Of a stretch of 46,030 nt of DNA, positions 35,717 to 46,000 are shown piece after piece (position 1 is the first letter of the stretch; every line of letters starts with the position of its first letter). The stretch comes from Thoreauomyces humboldtii (taxonomy: Eukaryota > Chytridiomycota > Chytridiomycetes > Spizellomycetales > Powellomycetaceae), in contig JADGJA010000083.1 in the NCBI GenBank assembly GCA_027596035.1, positions 1 to 46,030 of the forward strand. Direction: 5' to 3'. Made by a program: the position numbers and the translations under genes. The notes beneath the pieces are model-generated. The model did not search any database, was not told the DNA's origin, and was given only the letters and a program-made list of their open reading frames with translations.

Positions 35717-36981
35717 GGTTTTGCTTCTGCGAGTGCGTTCCGAACGGAGGAGGAGGAGGTGATGGGAATGGCAGTTCTCAACCCGGCACCTGTGAGAGGC
35801 TTGAGGAATTGGGATTTGAGGGGTTTGGACAGCGGTCCCAAGTGCAAAATGGTTCTTCGCTCTTTCGACTTGCTCGACTTGCGCTCTCGGCTAAAAAAGC
35901 GGCACGCAAATCCTCTACCGTCCAGATCGATCTTTCGGGAAGCATGCCGTCGTCGAAGCGCACAAGGCCGGGGCGACCCGGCATGGTCTTTGACTTCCTG
36001 TGCCTTACCTTACCGGTATCTGCCGGTACTGTACGTGCACACATCACACAAGGGTTGCTCTGAAAGGCAGATTCCATGTCAAGTCAAGATGAGATTATCA
36101 TGATGACCTGCCCGCATTGGTTTGGATAATGCAATGGCCCTTTGCCCATGGTACTGGACGCGACAGATGACTCGATGTTGATGTGCGGAATCTTGTTCCG
36201 GCAGACATGATACTGTAGATCTACCTCGTATTGGAAGCAAGGAGCACCCGACAAACTTTCAGGGGCCAGTGGCGCTCGTTGCCAGCCATCGGTACCTCAG
36301 CTGTTCTGTTCCGACAAGTGGGGGTGTGATGCATGGGTTCGCTAGCAGCCAATATGGGCATCCCCAACGATAAGCGCCCATAGATTGGTGCGTTATTGCC
36401 TACCCTATAGTTGACTGGAGCAGCTTGAAGGAGCATCGTACGTTCACACGACCGTCCAGAGTGACAGGCTTGACACCAAGTGCTGCTGGAATTTCCCACC
36501 CATATTTCAGCATGTAATTGGCGAGGGTGGTAGAGTGTCGGCAGGAGTTGCTGTTGCGAACCGAGAGTATCGTAAGACAAATGATCCGGATCTGAATCGG
36601 ATCTGAACCGCCGGATCTGGCGTGAAAGGTCGGCGGGAGCAGAGGCCAGTGGCGCCACGAGGAAAGACAAGAAGGCGTCTCGATTTCATGACGAGAAAGG
36701 GTCCAGCAAACGAGAAGCAGCTTGATGTCACTCTATCAATCAGCAGTGGGAACGAGAAGTGTGCCCTGGTCTTTGGTGTCGCGACGGTCTATTGGAACCA
36801 AGAGATTTGGAGGAAGGTCAGACAGAGCCTGTATGACTCATCATCATACACTCCCGTCATTTCCTTGTCCTCGCGATTATGATACCACGACGAAAGTCAA
36901 AACAAACTTGGGACGCATTTTACATCTAGTTGCGACGAACGGTTCACCGGCTTCACGACACACACACACACAGACACAGAC
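35717..36981. promoter_or_regulatory. Divergent intergenic region between ADK1 and MPC2
   Basis: About 1.26 kb. It carries CCTTACCGGTAT at 36008-36019 with CGGTACTGTACGTGC directly after (36024-36038), a motif shared with the acyl-CoA oxidase upstream region. A (CA)n tract (about 36958-36971) ends 10 bp before the MPC2 ATG. ORFs up to 196 codons on the plus strand are shadows overlapping MPC2 or lack motifs. Confidence 0.45.
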
Positions 36982-37741
36982 ATGGCAGCGCAAGCGCAGG
37001 CAGGCTCTGCATTCCAGAGGTTCCTCAACCACCCCGCGGGTACGTGCAAGAGGACCTGCCGCTCCCTTCCTCCCATTCCCCCTCGCTTCTCGGCCGTCCC
37101 CGCCCATCACCTTCTCCCGGGCAACGCGGTGCCGATATGATGAAACCTTCCACCTCCACTCATCTTACACGTCACCCCCCATCACAGGTCCGAAGACGAT
37201 TCACTTCTGGGCTCCGACTATGAAATGGGTAAGCAAGACTACTGTTTACGGTTCAAAAGAGTGTGCCCGAAATACTGACGAATGCTTCCATCTCTCTGTT
37301 AGGGACTCGTGATAGCGGGCCTCAGCGACATCAACCGACCCGTGGAACAGCTCTCTGTCATGCAGACCACCGCACTCACGGCCACGGGCGTCATCTGGTC
37401 GCGGTACTCGCTCGTCATCAAACCCGTCAACTACTCGCTGTTCGCCGTCAACGTGTTCCTGGGCGCCACCGGGATCTACCAGATGGGACGGCTTTGGAAG
37501 TGAGTGGCCAGTGATCGCATGGAGTTGTTGTCTCGGGGCTCGATCGAGTGGAGCCCCCCCGCCCGCCGCGATCCTCACGTTTTCCTCGTGCGCTGAATCG
37601 TGCTCCGCTTCTCGAACATCGCATCCTTCTAGACATCAGCAGGAATTGAAGGAGAAGCCCGTGACAACAAAAGCGACCGATGCGCTTGAGGTGGGAAAGG
37701 CGAAAGTGGTGGAGCTGAAAGACTCTTTGGTGCACAAGTAA
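36982..37741 (+). CDS. MPC2: Mitochondrial pyruvate carrier subunit 2 (MPC2)
   Basis: MPC2 is an inner-membrane subunit of the heterodimeric carrier that imports pyruvate into the matrix with MPC1. Four exons (36982-37039, 37188-37228, 37303-37499, 37633-37741) give 134 aa. Signature: AGPKTIHFWAPTMKWGLVIA, GLSDINRPVEQLSV, ATGVIWSRYSLVIKPVNYSL, FAVNVFLGATGIYQMGRLWK. This matches MPC2 rather than MPC1 (the WSRYSLVI and NYSLFAVN blocks). Introns of 148, 74 and 133 nt are longer than elsewhere in the window. A short Lys/Glu/Val-rich tail follows the last membrane segment. It is convergent with the TOE1-like gene, 142 bp between stops. No MPC1 gene is present here. Confidence 0.95.
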
Positions 37742-37883
37742 AGCGGAAGTGAACCCCTCGATGTCATCCAGTTTATTATTACATCATCGTCGGCCAGATT
37801 CCATGAACTGGAACAGGATGCGGGCGTGTTGCCAAACACGGCATGCTGCCAGCGAGGATGCACATTTCTAGTATGTTCCTAGG

Positions 37884-39671
37884 CTACGTTGCTGCAACGC
37901 CTGATTGATCGTTGCCGGGAACCTCCCTCGTACGTGGTTCCAGAGCGGCCTGTCTGTGGTTCCGCTTGGCCAGATGGGCTGGGCTGTGTTTGGTGAACTG
38001 CCCTTTCTGCACCAGCAACGGCATCGGCTTGCCCATGAGGTAGAGCCTATTGCACATATCTTCTTTTGCAGTCTTTGTCGGCCCAACTTCACAAAGCTGT
38101 CGCGCAAAGATGAAGCCCGTCATGTAGGCGTCGAAACATGCGGAATGATACTTTTCGAACAGGGTCCCGTCGCTGGGTGGGGGCGGTCGGTCCACGACGG
38201 TCGTGGCAGGGAGAACCGGATTCGGTCGCGGTGCTGGGTCGTCCATGATGTTGCGCTTGCGCTTATGCGCGGAAGCATCTTCGACGATTGATGGCGTGGC
38301 GGCAGGGCTGGGGACCTTTGACGGTGTGAGCACCTCCGCCTGTGACGCGTCAGGTCCAGTGCTCGAATTTCGTGCCATCCGCTTTTCTTTCTGTGCTCGC
38401 TTCTTTTCTCGTAATGCGGCAGCTTCTTCAATTTCTCCATCTAAAATGACATCCAGATCGTGGCTTGATTCGCAATACCGGCCGTTGTTACAGAATCCAT
38501 GTGCCTACAAGTCGAAAGGAAAACGTGTCATGGAGCTTTCGCTATGCATGGGGCATACTGGTCAACCTTACCGCATATTGGGCACAGTACGGCTTCCCGT
38601 TAGCGGGTATCGCCGGTCTCCCACTGTTCGAGACCGGTGGCTTCCAATGCGTGTGGATCGATTCTAATGGTTCTTTCATATGAGCTACAATGTGGGGACC
38701 TTCTTGGTCCTGGACCAGAGCGGCCTGCTCTCTTTCGCTAAGAGTGAGACGGAAGTCAGTACTGGGAATCAGATGCCTTACTCGCGTCGCGCGCGTACTA
38801 TTTCCGATAAAGATACGACAGATATGTCGCTTTTTCTCGTTCAACAAACTCGGAAATGAACTTTGTATCGTACAAGCCCCCCGGGAAGATAGCGCTCAGG
38901 TCCGCCAGCAGAACCTCGGAGAGTTTCGGAAGCTCCGCATAGAGGGATCGATAGATGAAGAGAAGATCAAGAAACCCGTTGTGAACGATGACAGGGACAT
39001 TTCGAGAAGCGATATGTATGAAGATCTTGCGCATCATCTGTGACATGGATCCTTTCTCCTCCTTTTGAATGGTGCAAGCGTCCGTCAGCTGGAGTCCTTT
39101 GGCCAGGCGCAAACATTGGAACGAACCTCAGCGTTTCCGGGGGTGAACAAGATGCCATCGGCATACAATCGGTTGAAGTCGAAACCGTTCTCCACCAGGA
39201 AAGCCATACTGCTTGGATCCACGGTAAAGGGAGTGGTGGGGAGCATCAGGAAGTTGAAGTTGTGAACAATGTACGCCCGCTGAGTCGTAGCGTCCGGAAG
39301 CGTGACGGGAGGATCCACGGCCTCGAACACGGATAACCCAAAAGCGACGAGCGCATGACTTGTCGCAACCTCGCGCAGGGCTGTGTACCGAACATCCATG
39401 TTTCTGCCGAAGCGACGGTAGCACGCTTAGCGACTTTGTTCCGCGCATTCATCACAGACCCGACAAGTACTCACGGAGCTCTCGTCTTCTTGTCGACGCC
39501 AAGACCCGTGAACTCGCAGTCGATAGCGATGTGGTGAGCTCGGTTCAGCGTGTCGTGTATGCCCTTTTGTAGAGAGAAGATGTTGTGCCTTGTAACTTCA
39601 TTGAAGCGGGGAACCTGAGGCCTTGGCTTTGGAGGAAGGACGACCACCTTGGGGTTCGACGCGGTTGTCAT
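37884..39671 (-). CDS. TOE1: TOE1-type CAF1 deadenylase with CCCH zinc finger
   Basis: In animals TOE1 is a Cajal-body 3'-5' exonuclease that trims tails of snRNAs and other small RNAs. Five exons (39671-39475, 39403-39127, 39061-38799, 38737-38572, 38504-37884) give 507 aa, close to human TOE1 (510). DEDD residues: D51 and E53 in AIDCEFTGLG, D190 in VHNGFLDLLF, D223 in GGLYDTKF. The animal-like NFNFLMLP, GFDFNRLYADGI and YRKYEREQA blocks are present. The CCCH finger (C297-X8-C306-X5-C312-X3-H316, YCAQYAAHGFCNNGRYCESS) is split by the last intron. It is followed by a Lys/Arg-rich NLS-like helix and the C-terminal FEKYHSACFDAYMTGFIFA motif. The intron 39126-39062 uses the unusual acceptor CAAAAG. 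Confidence 0.93.
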
Positions 39672-39926
39672 ACTTATAGACGGGAGAGAAGCAACGTATG
39701 CAGGAAAAAGGTCTTCTTCCCCAAGATGTCTGTGAAGCTACTAGGTGATCGATCTGTTGGAAGCAGTTTGGAAGCAGTTTCACGACCACCGTAGAGTCGG
39801 TTGGCATTTGGGTGCCGAGGGTGCGGGTGAGGGCTTGGTACCACGGTATGGGATCAAAGCGTTACTGGTAACATGCCGAATGCGACAGGATGCCATTGAC
39901 AACGTCTCCTGCAGTAATACGCTGGA
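39672..39926. promoter_or_regulatory. Shared bidirectional promoter of TOE1 and the LACTB2-like gene
   Basis: 255 bp separate the two start codons. A short direct repeat GGAAGCAGTTT occurs twice at 39760-39780. No TATA box is evident. Confidence 0.45.
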
Positions 39927-40856
39927 ATGAAAGCAACCCGTCGTCTCATAGGTCTTCTTCGCAAGATACCTTTCCCGATCCACGTCCATCACCGCCAGAA
40001 CCACCGCATGGCAATGTCCAGCAGCACAGCTCTTCCCTCATCGACCAAGCTCACGCCTCTTCCCACACTGATCCATCTAAAGCCCACCATCACGCGCATC
40101 CTTGGCCTCAACCCAGGCCCCTTCACTCTGCAAGGCTCCAACACGTACCTCCTTCCAGGCCTCCTCATCGACACGGGTGCGGGAGAGGCGGGGTACCCTT
40201 CCCTGCTAGCGCCGCTCATCGCCGCAGAGAAGGGCGACCTCGTCGTCCTATGCACCCACTGGCACGCAGATCACGTGGGAGGATGGAAGGACGTCCAGGA
40301 TCTTTGCAGGGAGGCCGGTAGGAAGGTCAGATTTCTCAAGGTCAGACGAGAGGAAGATTCCCGAGTCCAAGGTCCAGACTGGACGGCCGTTTCGGACGGA
40401 GAAGACGTGGTGAAGGGCGTCAGAGTCATCACCACGCCAGGTCACACCGAGGATCACTGCTGCCTGTGGTTGGAAGAGGAAGGGATCCTGTTTTCAGGAG
40501 ACTGCATCCTGGGACAGGGGTCCGCAGTGTTCGAGGATCTTCGGACCTACCTGTCATCCCTTCGGAAACTTCTCGACCAGCTGCCCAACCTGAAGACCAT
40601 CTACCCAGGTCACGGACCCGTGGTCGAGGATGCCCGGGAGAGGATCGAGACGTACATCCGACATCGGATGGATCGCGAGCGACAGGTTCTCGACGCGCTC
40701 CCAGCGAGCATCGATACGATCGTGGGAAAGCTATACCCTGACGTTCCGGAAGGGGTCATACCTGCCGCCGCTCGCGGCGTCGCGATGCACATCGACAAGC
40801 TGGTAGCCGACGGCAAGGTGGCCAAAAGTAACGATGCGTGGGTATTGTGTACATGA
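39927..40856 (+). CDS. LACTB2: LACTB2-like metallo-beta-lactamase-fold endoribonuclease
   Basis: Human LACTB2 is a mitochondrial matrix endoribonuclease; its fungal relatives are metal hydrolases of the MBL fold. This is a single exon of 309 aa. The Zn-binding THWHADHVGG (H111, H113, D115, H116) is followed by TTPGHTEDHCCLWLEEEGIL, LFSGDCILGQGSAVFEDLRT and YPGHGPVV, then the typical LACTB2 winged-helix C-terminus (HRMDRERQVLDAL, IDTIVGKLYPDVPE). The first ATG gives MKATRRLIGLLRKIPFPIHV, a basic amphipathic start that fits mitochondrial import; the ATGs at 40008 and 40014 would give cytosolic forms (MAMSSST). The gene is intronless, unlike most neighbours. Confidence 0.93.
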   Translation: MKATRRLIGLLRKIPFPIHVHHRQNHRMAMSSSTALPSSTKLTPLPTLIHLKPTITRILGLNPGPFTLQGSNTYLLPGLLIDTGAGEAGYPSLLAPLIAAEKGDLVVLCTHWHADHVGGWKDVQDLCREAGRKVRFLKVRREEDSRVQGPDWTAVSDGEDVVKGVRVITTPGHTEDHCCLWLEEEGILFSGDCILGQGSAVFEDLRTYLSSLRKLLDQLPNLKTIYPGHGPVVEDARERIETYIRHRMDRERQVLDALPASIDTIVGKLYPDVPEGVIPAAARGVAMHIDKLVADGKVAKSNDAWVLCT

Positions 40857-41295
40857 AGCCGGTCCTTTAAGCTTCATCACCTGCGCGTTTTGTGTGCGCT
40901 GTGAAAGGCTTTGAAGCAGGGAGCACCGCGGCCTTGAGAATCCTGTTCATATGTATCTTACAACTGGTGGTCAGCTCCTCATCTGTGCCTATTCAGCTTT
41001 CGTACACTGATCTGAACAAAGAAAGACGAAGAGAGCGGATAGTTCGGAAATCGAAGAGCGAAGACGTCGAGGATGCAACCGGTTTCCCTCGCGTATGCCG
41101 AGAAGGCAGAGACGCAGCGGTCACACCGACAACTTTTTAAGGCGTGCTGAAAGTTGTGCCACGGCTGGCCTGACCAACTGAACTTGTCACCTTTGTGATC
41201 GTATGTTTTCGATCCGACGTAAAAATTGACTAGCTAAAGTATATTCCTCCAAGATACATCTATGTACTTGTATCAGAGGTAAGAAAAGAGACCAC
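40857..41295. other. Convergent intergenic region between LACTB2-like and acyl-CoA oxidase genes
   Basis: No gene is seen in about 440 bp. It must contain both 3' ends. If the last acyl-CoA oxidase intron is retained, its reading frame would extend to 41187 in this interval. Confidence 0.6.
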
Positions 41296-43597
41296 CTACA
41301 ACCTTGCACGAACAAGCTCGCCCTGTGAAATAAGATGAAAATAAACTGATGAGCGTCTGCGAGTTGGGTCTTCATTGTACTGTTTATGCATACCCGGTTG
41401 TCAGTGTCGTTATACTCAACCCAGTCGTTGGCGATGGGAGCGAAGACCATATCCTTGCTGACGCCGAGACCCGTGATGATGTCCATGGCGTTGGGTGCAA
41501 CATCCTTGATCCACAGTTTCTGGAGTTCGAGGAGATCCCTTGCGCCGGCAGGGGTGATAAGCTGATTGGTCACGAAGAAGGTCAAGGAGTCGGTGATGAG
41601 CGTGCAAGCGAAGAGGTGGGCAATGGTCTGGAGTACAGTCCTGGAAGAACAACAGTTAGCAATCCCTTCATCTTTCGCAAGTATCGACAGATGCTTACTT
41701 GACACCGGCATCTGACTCGCGCTCGATGGCAGCGACGAATTGTTCAAGAGAAATGCGCTCTCCGTAAGCCCTGGCAAGGCTTTGAATGAGGTCACTCTCC
41801 TCGCGCATCCAAACGTCGAAAAGCTTGGCTCCCTTGCCGAGCTTCGCCTTCATGGTCTTGCTCAGTGTGTCCATCTGGATGATTTCACGGAGTTGCACCA
41901 TCTTGACCAGCGTAGTGAACTGAGTTAAGTCCCACGTAGAGGCTGAGGTCCGGTCGATGCTGGGGTAGCTGAGCTTGCCGCCGTCGTATGCCGCGAGGAG
42001 CTCCTTGCTGACCTTCTGGGTCAGGACAGAGTTATCACCCTCGGCAGTCATGGCAGCGTGCGAGAAGCCGATGTAGTCTCCAAACTCGTTGCAGGCCAGG
42101 TAACCCTGTCCACCGCATCGCTCTCGGCTGATAGACGCGACACGCTCAAAGTTCCACGACACGAGCGGCTTGATGACACAGCACAGGCGCACGATCTCAG
42201 CGTGCTCGCTTTCGGAATGGTTAGCCCACCGTCCCTTGATGTAGTTGAATCCGAAATTGAGACCAATCGTACGGGCTAGCAATGGAATCAAAGCGTTCTG
42301 CTGGAGCTGGTAATCGAGGATTGGAGTGTCGGATTTGCCGGTGGGCCCAACGGTCTTGCGAGACGCTGCGTATCGGAATGCGACAGTCAGGCACTTCTTC
42401 GTTCCACCGATGGAGAGGGCAGCAATACAAAGTCTACAACCGAAGAAGTCAGTATAAAGCTATTATCCGAAGAGGATGCTTGATCGCCTACCTTCCGGCA
42501 AGCAGCTGATCAGCAACCACAAGGAAGCGCGCACGGCGGCTGTTGATGGTCGACACGTAGTTGCCCTCGGGAGTGACGTCGGCATACTTGTTCAATATGT
42601 TCTCAGCAGGAATACGGACGTGGTCGAACCAAAGCTTCCCGTTGTCCACGCCGTTTGCTCCAAACTTGTATCCCATGTCCTCAACACGCACGCCCTTGGA
42701 CACTGAGAGATCCTCGTCTCGGATGCGGACGAGGAAAACGTTGATGCCCTCGTGCTTTCCCTTCACGTAGGTTTGCGCGAACACGACGGCCCACTTGCAG
42801 TGAACCGCTCCGTTGGTGATCCAGTACTTTTGTGCGAGAGTGTTAGGGGTGTGGATAACCCACTCACGCGTTGCGTGCTCCTGAATGATTCAGCAAAGGT
42901 TAAAAGGCTGCCCGTCGAAACCTTGCCTACAACGGTAACGCACGTAGATCGCGGTCGTCTCCATCTCCACAGCGTTGTTTCCGTATCCGAGCTCGGTCAA
43001 AGCGAAACATCCGACGGCTTCCATCGAGTCGATACCGGGCAGGTACTTTCGATGGCGGTCAGTGCCGAGCTTGATCATCGTCCCTAAGAACACGCTAATT
43101 AGCTGATAATCCTGCCCTCCGCAGTCGACGGCACCACAGACCCACCTCCGAAAAGGTTGAACTGAACCGTCATCTTCGTGGGGAAAGAACTGTCAATCAT
43201 CCCCGCGACCTCATGTGCTAGAAGCGTCGTTCTACGTGATCAATATCGGACTCGCAACCATCGAAGCACCAGGCTCCTCTGACTATACCAGCGAAAACGT
43301 TCAAGGGGTTCTAGGATGTCGAACGCTTGTCAGCCCATCGCGCCACTTTCAGCATTCCGTTAGATTGCAGGCAGACACGGCGCCTACCTTCTCAAAGTCC
43401 AGGACGGAGATGTGCCCGTTCTCCGCGACCTTCTTCAGGCGCTCAAAAGCAAGCTCACGCATGTATCGCAGGGAGACATCGTAACGAGGGGTGAACGTCT
43501 GAAGGTTCTGACCGATGAAGTGCTTGAAAGCGGCCCTACGCTCCTGGTTGTCGTTCTCTAGGACGTAAGTGAAGCGGTCCGTGTTGAAGGATGACAT
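41296..43597 (-). CDS. ACOX: Peroxisomal acyl-CoA oxidase
   Basis: FAD-dependent first enzyme of peroxisomal beta-oxidation (acyl-CoA to trans-2-enoyl-CoA, releasing H2O2). Eight exons: 43597-43388, 43310-43289, 43217-43146, 43083-42944, 42880-42492, 42433-41699, 41640-41394, 41322-41296; all phases agree, 613 aa. Signature blocks: [20 protein letters not shown] (FAD/substrate region), [64 protein letters not shown] and [15 protein letters not shown] (catalytic Glu in EGDN). The C-terminus is RARL; the tripeptide ARL is a PTS1 variant. It is encoded by a separate 27-nt last exon. Exon 2 is only 22 nt. It is slightly shorter than animal ACOX1 (660 aa). CCTTACCGGTAT lies 317 bp upstream of the start. 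Confidence 0.95.
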
Positions 43598-44527
43598 TGT
43601 GCTGCTTGTTCTGGTCCAATTTGTACGGTGTGGGAATGGCGAAGATGGGAGGGTGAGGCAGGCTGGGGGGTGGAAGAATCCGCCCTCGCAAGGAGAGGCG
43701 CGTGTCAAAAGGGAAAAGAGACAGCGACAGAGACAGATCGCCTGTGGGTCTCGTGACTGGCGCGCGGCTCTGAGATCACAAAAAACGGCTCTACTTTTCA
43801 TCCGACGCTCCCTCATTCACCTCTCCGAAAAAGCCCGGGCAGGATTCCTCTACTCTACAGTCGTTCGTCCAATCGTTCGTCGAGCTTTTAGAACCATATC
43901 AAGTGTGCCATTGCCTTACCGGTATTGTCGGGGGCTTTAGAGGGTAAAACCTTGCGGGGCGAAAGCTGTGTCACCGACTTACCGTATGCGATCGTCGGAA
44001 TGCGAAAGTTTTGCTCGACACCGTACCGGTGTACACTGTACTTGCAAGCCTGACAGGCAAGCATATTACCCACGGCTGCGTTCTGTTCGGAGGTACAGTC
44101 ATCTGGCGTAGCGGGCCGAGGCAGGGGCCGAGGCAGGGGACGGGGTAGAGGCAGAGACAGAATACCTCCGGGGTAGTTAGCGCTATTAAAAAAACCCCTC
44201 GCTTACTTTGGCTTCACTTACTTTGGTGGGTGATCAAATGTAGCGTGCAGACTTCAGAAGTTCTCGTGTGCCCATTTAGACAGCTCCGGCAGAAAACAGC
44301 CCATTGACAACGGCACTGAAATGTTGCTGAAAGGAAGAAGTCTTCCATTCTTCCAGCAAGCTCTCTGCATCGTCGTCCCGAGTGCTCCTCATCGCCGTGC
44401 AGTACCCTACGTAGCCAATCCTGCAGGATGTTTCTCGTTCCCCAGTCAGTACGTCCGAGGGGTTCTCCAACTCAAGCTAGTCCACCGCAGTTCATTGAGT
44501 GTCATGTTCTTTGCGAAAACAGCATGA
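43598..44527. promoter_or_regulatory. Acyl-CoA oxidase upstream region
   Basis: About 930 bp with no gene seen. It contains CCTTACCGGTAT (43914-43925), the near-palindrome CCGTACCGGTGTACACTGTAC (about 44023-44043, quoted in part: ACCGGTGTACACTG) with three GTAC cores, a G-rich direct repeat (44114-44137) and two copies of CTTACTTTGG (about 44202-44226). Confidence 0.45.
44114..44137. repeat. 12-bp G-rich direct repeat
   Basis: GGCCGAGGCAGG occurs twice head to tail, followed by further GGGG and GAGGCAGAG degenerate copies to about 44160. Confidence 0.7.
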
Positions 44528-45123
44528 TCACTTGGCTTGGGGGTGGGCCACCAATTTCTTGCGCCAATCTTTCTTCCTTCCTGTCCATCCAGCGGCGGGA
44601 GGTCTGTCAACGTCCCACCCTTTGGCATATCCAAAGCCTACTCTCCACTCTCCCTCGTAACATTGTGTCTCGTCTGTCGGTAGATGAACCTTCCCGGGCC
44701 CCTCATTCAGGTCGTTGAGATACGTTCCTTCGTAACTATCTCCATTGGCCGGCAGCAGCACCCCTTGTCCATGTCGAAGCCCGTCGTGCCACTCTCCTTC
44801 GTAGGTAGACGGTCGAGTCGAACGAAAATGACAGCTGTCCCCACCCCTGTCGAACGTCGATTTCTCCCACATGCCGTCGTAGACGCTCCTGTCATCGTAG
44901 AAACAGGTGTCGGAGGTCATATTTCCAAGATCCGGCGTAGACCTTGCGACGGGGCTGGTTGTCGTTGGTGGAACGACGACCGCCCTGTGATTGATTGAAG
45001 TCAGCAAGGGACCGACAAAGGCGAAATTGGCATGAACGGGGAGGCGAAACTTACGTAATGCCGAAGGTGACCCATGAACCCGCTGCTTTCGCGCGAGACC
45101 GTCCATCGGTCTCCCTTCGCCAT
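44528..45123 (-). CDS. Small MORN-repeat protein
   Basis: MORN repeats mediate membrane or scaffold contacts; the exact role here is unknown. The best model has three exons (45123-45055, 44984-44905, 44846-44528), in frame, 155 aa. It carries at least four MORN-type units: VYAGSWKYDLRHL, TYEGEWHDGLRHGQGVLLPA, SYEGTYLNDLNEGPGKVHLP and CYEGEWRVGFGYAKGWDVD, then a basic tail (GRKKDWRKKLVAHPQ). The 58-nt intron 44904-44847 has a GTTTCT donor. Without it, another frame reads through and shows another MORN-like segment (VYDGMWEKSTFDRGG). The frame is also open upstream to ATG 45300, which would add 59 residues with a hydrophobic stretch. The start and the middle exon junction are therefore uncertain. 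Confidence 0.75.
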
Positions 45124-46000
45124 CTTGCCATCCAGCCACACGGGCAAGTGTAACGATGCAATCGCAAGCGTTACCGCTAGTGTCTCCCTCAGGATCCAAT
45201 ATACCCTCAGCTTCAGCAACTCCAAGTCTGAGTTCAGATCTGTATCTTTGCATCGCCGACGTCGCAGACCATCACCTCCGCTGCAAGCTCGGTTCATCAA
45301 GCCGTTCCACCATCATGTTCTCAATCTTATATGGCGAGAATCAGAAACCGATATCCTATGCGACCAACTCCACTTCTCCCATCTCTCGTACAAGGCACTC
45401 CTCACCGTACCGAACTTTCGTAGGCGATTTGTGTCCATCCTCCACGTTCACTTGCATGCCGACTATCCAAGCATTCTGAACCGCATACGACCTGGCAGCG
45501 GTTACTCACACTCGCGAGCGACTACCAAATGCAAGTTTCCGGCTCCGGACGGCAACACGGTCACCGTCCTTCTCTACCTGCGGAACGAAACAACACTCGT
45601 CTCTCTCATTCGAGCATTTGGTTCTCCGGACTGCCTTCAAGGAGACAGGCGACCTCTTGCCTCCGAGCAGCAACCGTGTCTTCCCATGGCGATCCCCGTG
45701 TCTCGACCGCTAGCTGATGCACTCTATCTGAGAGAGGACCTCATGAAGCAGAGGTTGAAGGACGCTGAACACTTTGCCATGTTGGATTGGGACAGGTGGG
45801 CAAAATATCGTCTCGGTCGCTCATATAGAAAAATCGGGAGCGTCTATCTCACGGCCAGCGCATCCTGCGTCTTGATCCTTTTGATGTTGGACTTGATGAC
45901 GATGTCGGTTGAAGACGCAAGGGGGAGATGCATCGAAAACATCATGAGGAAGTCCTTGCTGGACGTGGTCGTCGAGGGAATCCTTCTCAATCTCTCATGA
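45074..46000 (+). CDS. Unproven 308-codon ORF
   Basis: A continuous plus-strand frame from ATG 45074 to TGA 45998-46000 shows no recognised domain. Its first 50 codons lie antisense to the MORN gene's first exon, so the full length is doubtful. The C-terminal part (DALYLREDLMKQRLKDAEHF, then DWDRWAKYRLGRSY and a hydrophobic stretch CVLILLMLDLMTM) looks the most protein-like, and a shorter start at an ATG near 45689 is possible. The minus strand here also shows an exon-like stretch (about 46026-45850, with a GTGAGA donor), so this may instead be a shadow of a minus-strand gene continuing off the right edge. Confidence 0.3.
   Translation: MNPLLSRETVHRSPFAILPSSHTGKCNDAIASVTASVSLRIQYTLSFSNSKSEFRSVSLHRRRRRPSPPLQARFIKPFHHHVLNLIWRESETDILCDQLHFSHLSYKALLTVPNFRRRFVSILHVHLHADYPSILNRIRPGSGYSHSRATTKCKFPAPDGNTVTVLLYLRNETTLVSLIRAFGSPDCLQGDRRPLASEQQPCLPMAIPVSRPLADALYLREDLMKQRLKDAEHFAMLDWDRWAKYRLGRSYRKIGSVYLTASASCVLILLMLDLMTMSVEDARGRCIENIMRKSLLDVVVEGILLNLS

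Noticed and set aside
39062..39126. Apparent +1 frameshift in TOE1 near 39106
   Set aside because: A 65-nt intron (GTTCGT donor, CAAAAG acceptor) restores the frame and aligns with animal TOE1 without the intervening residues, so no frameshift is needed.
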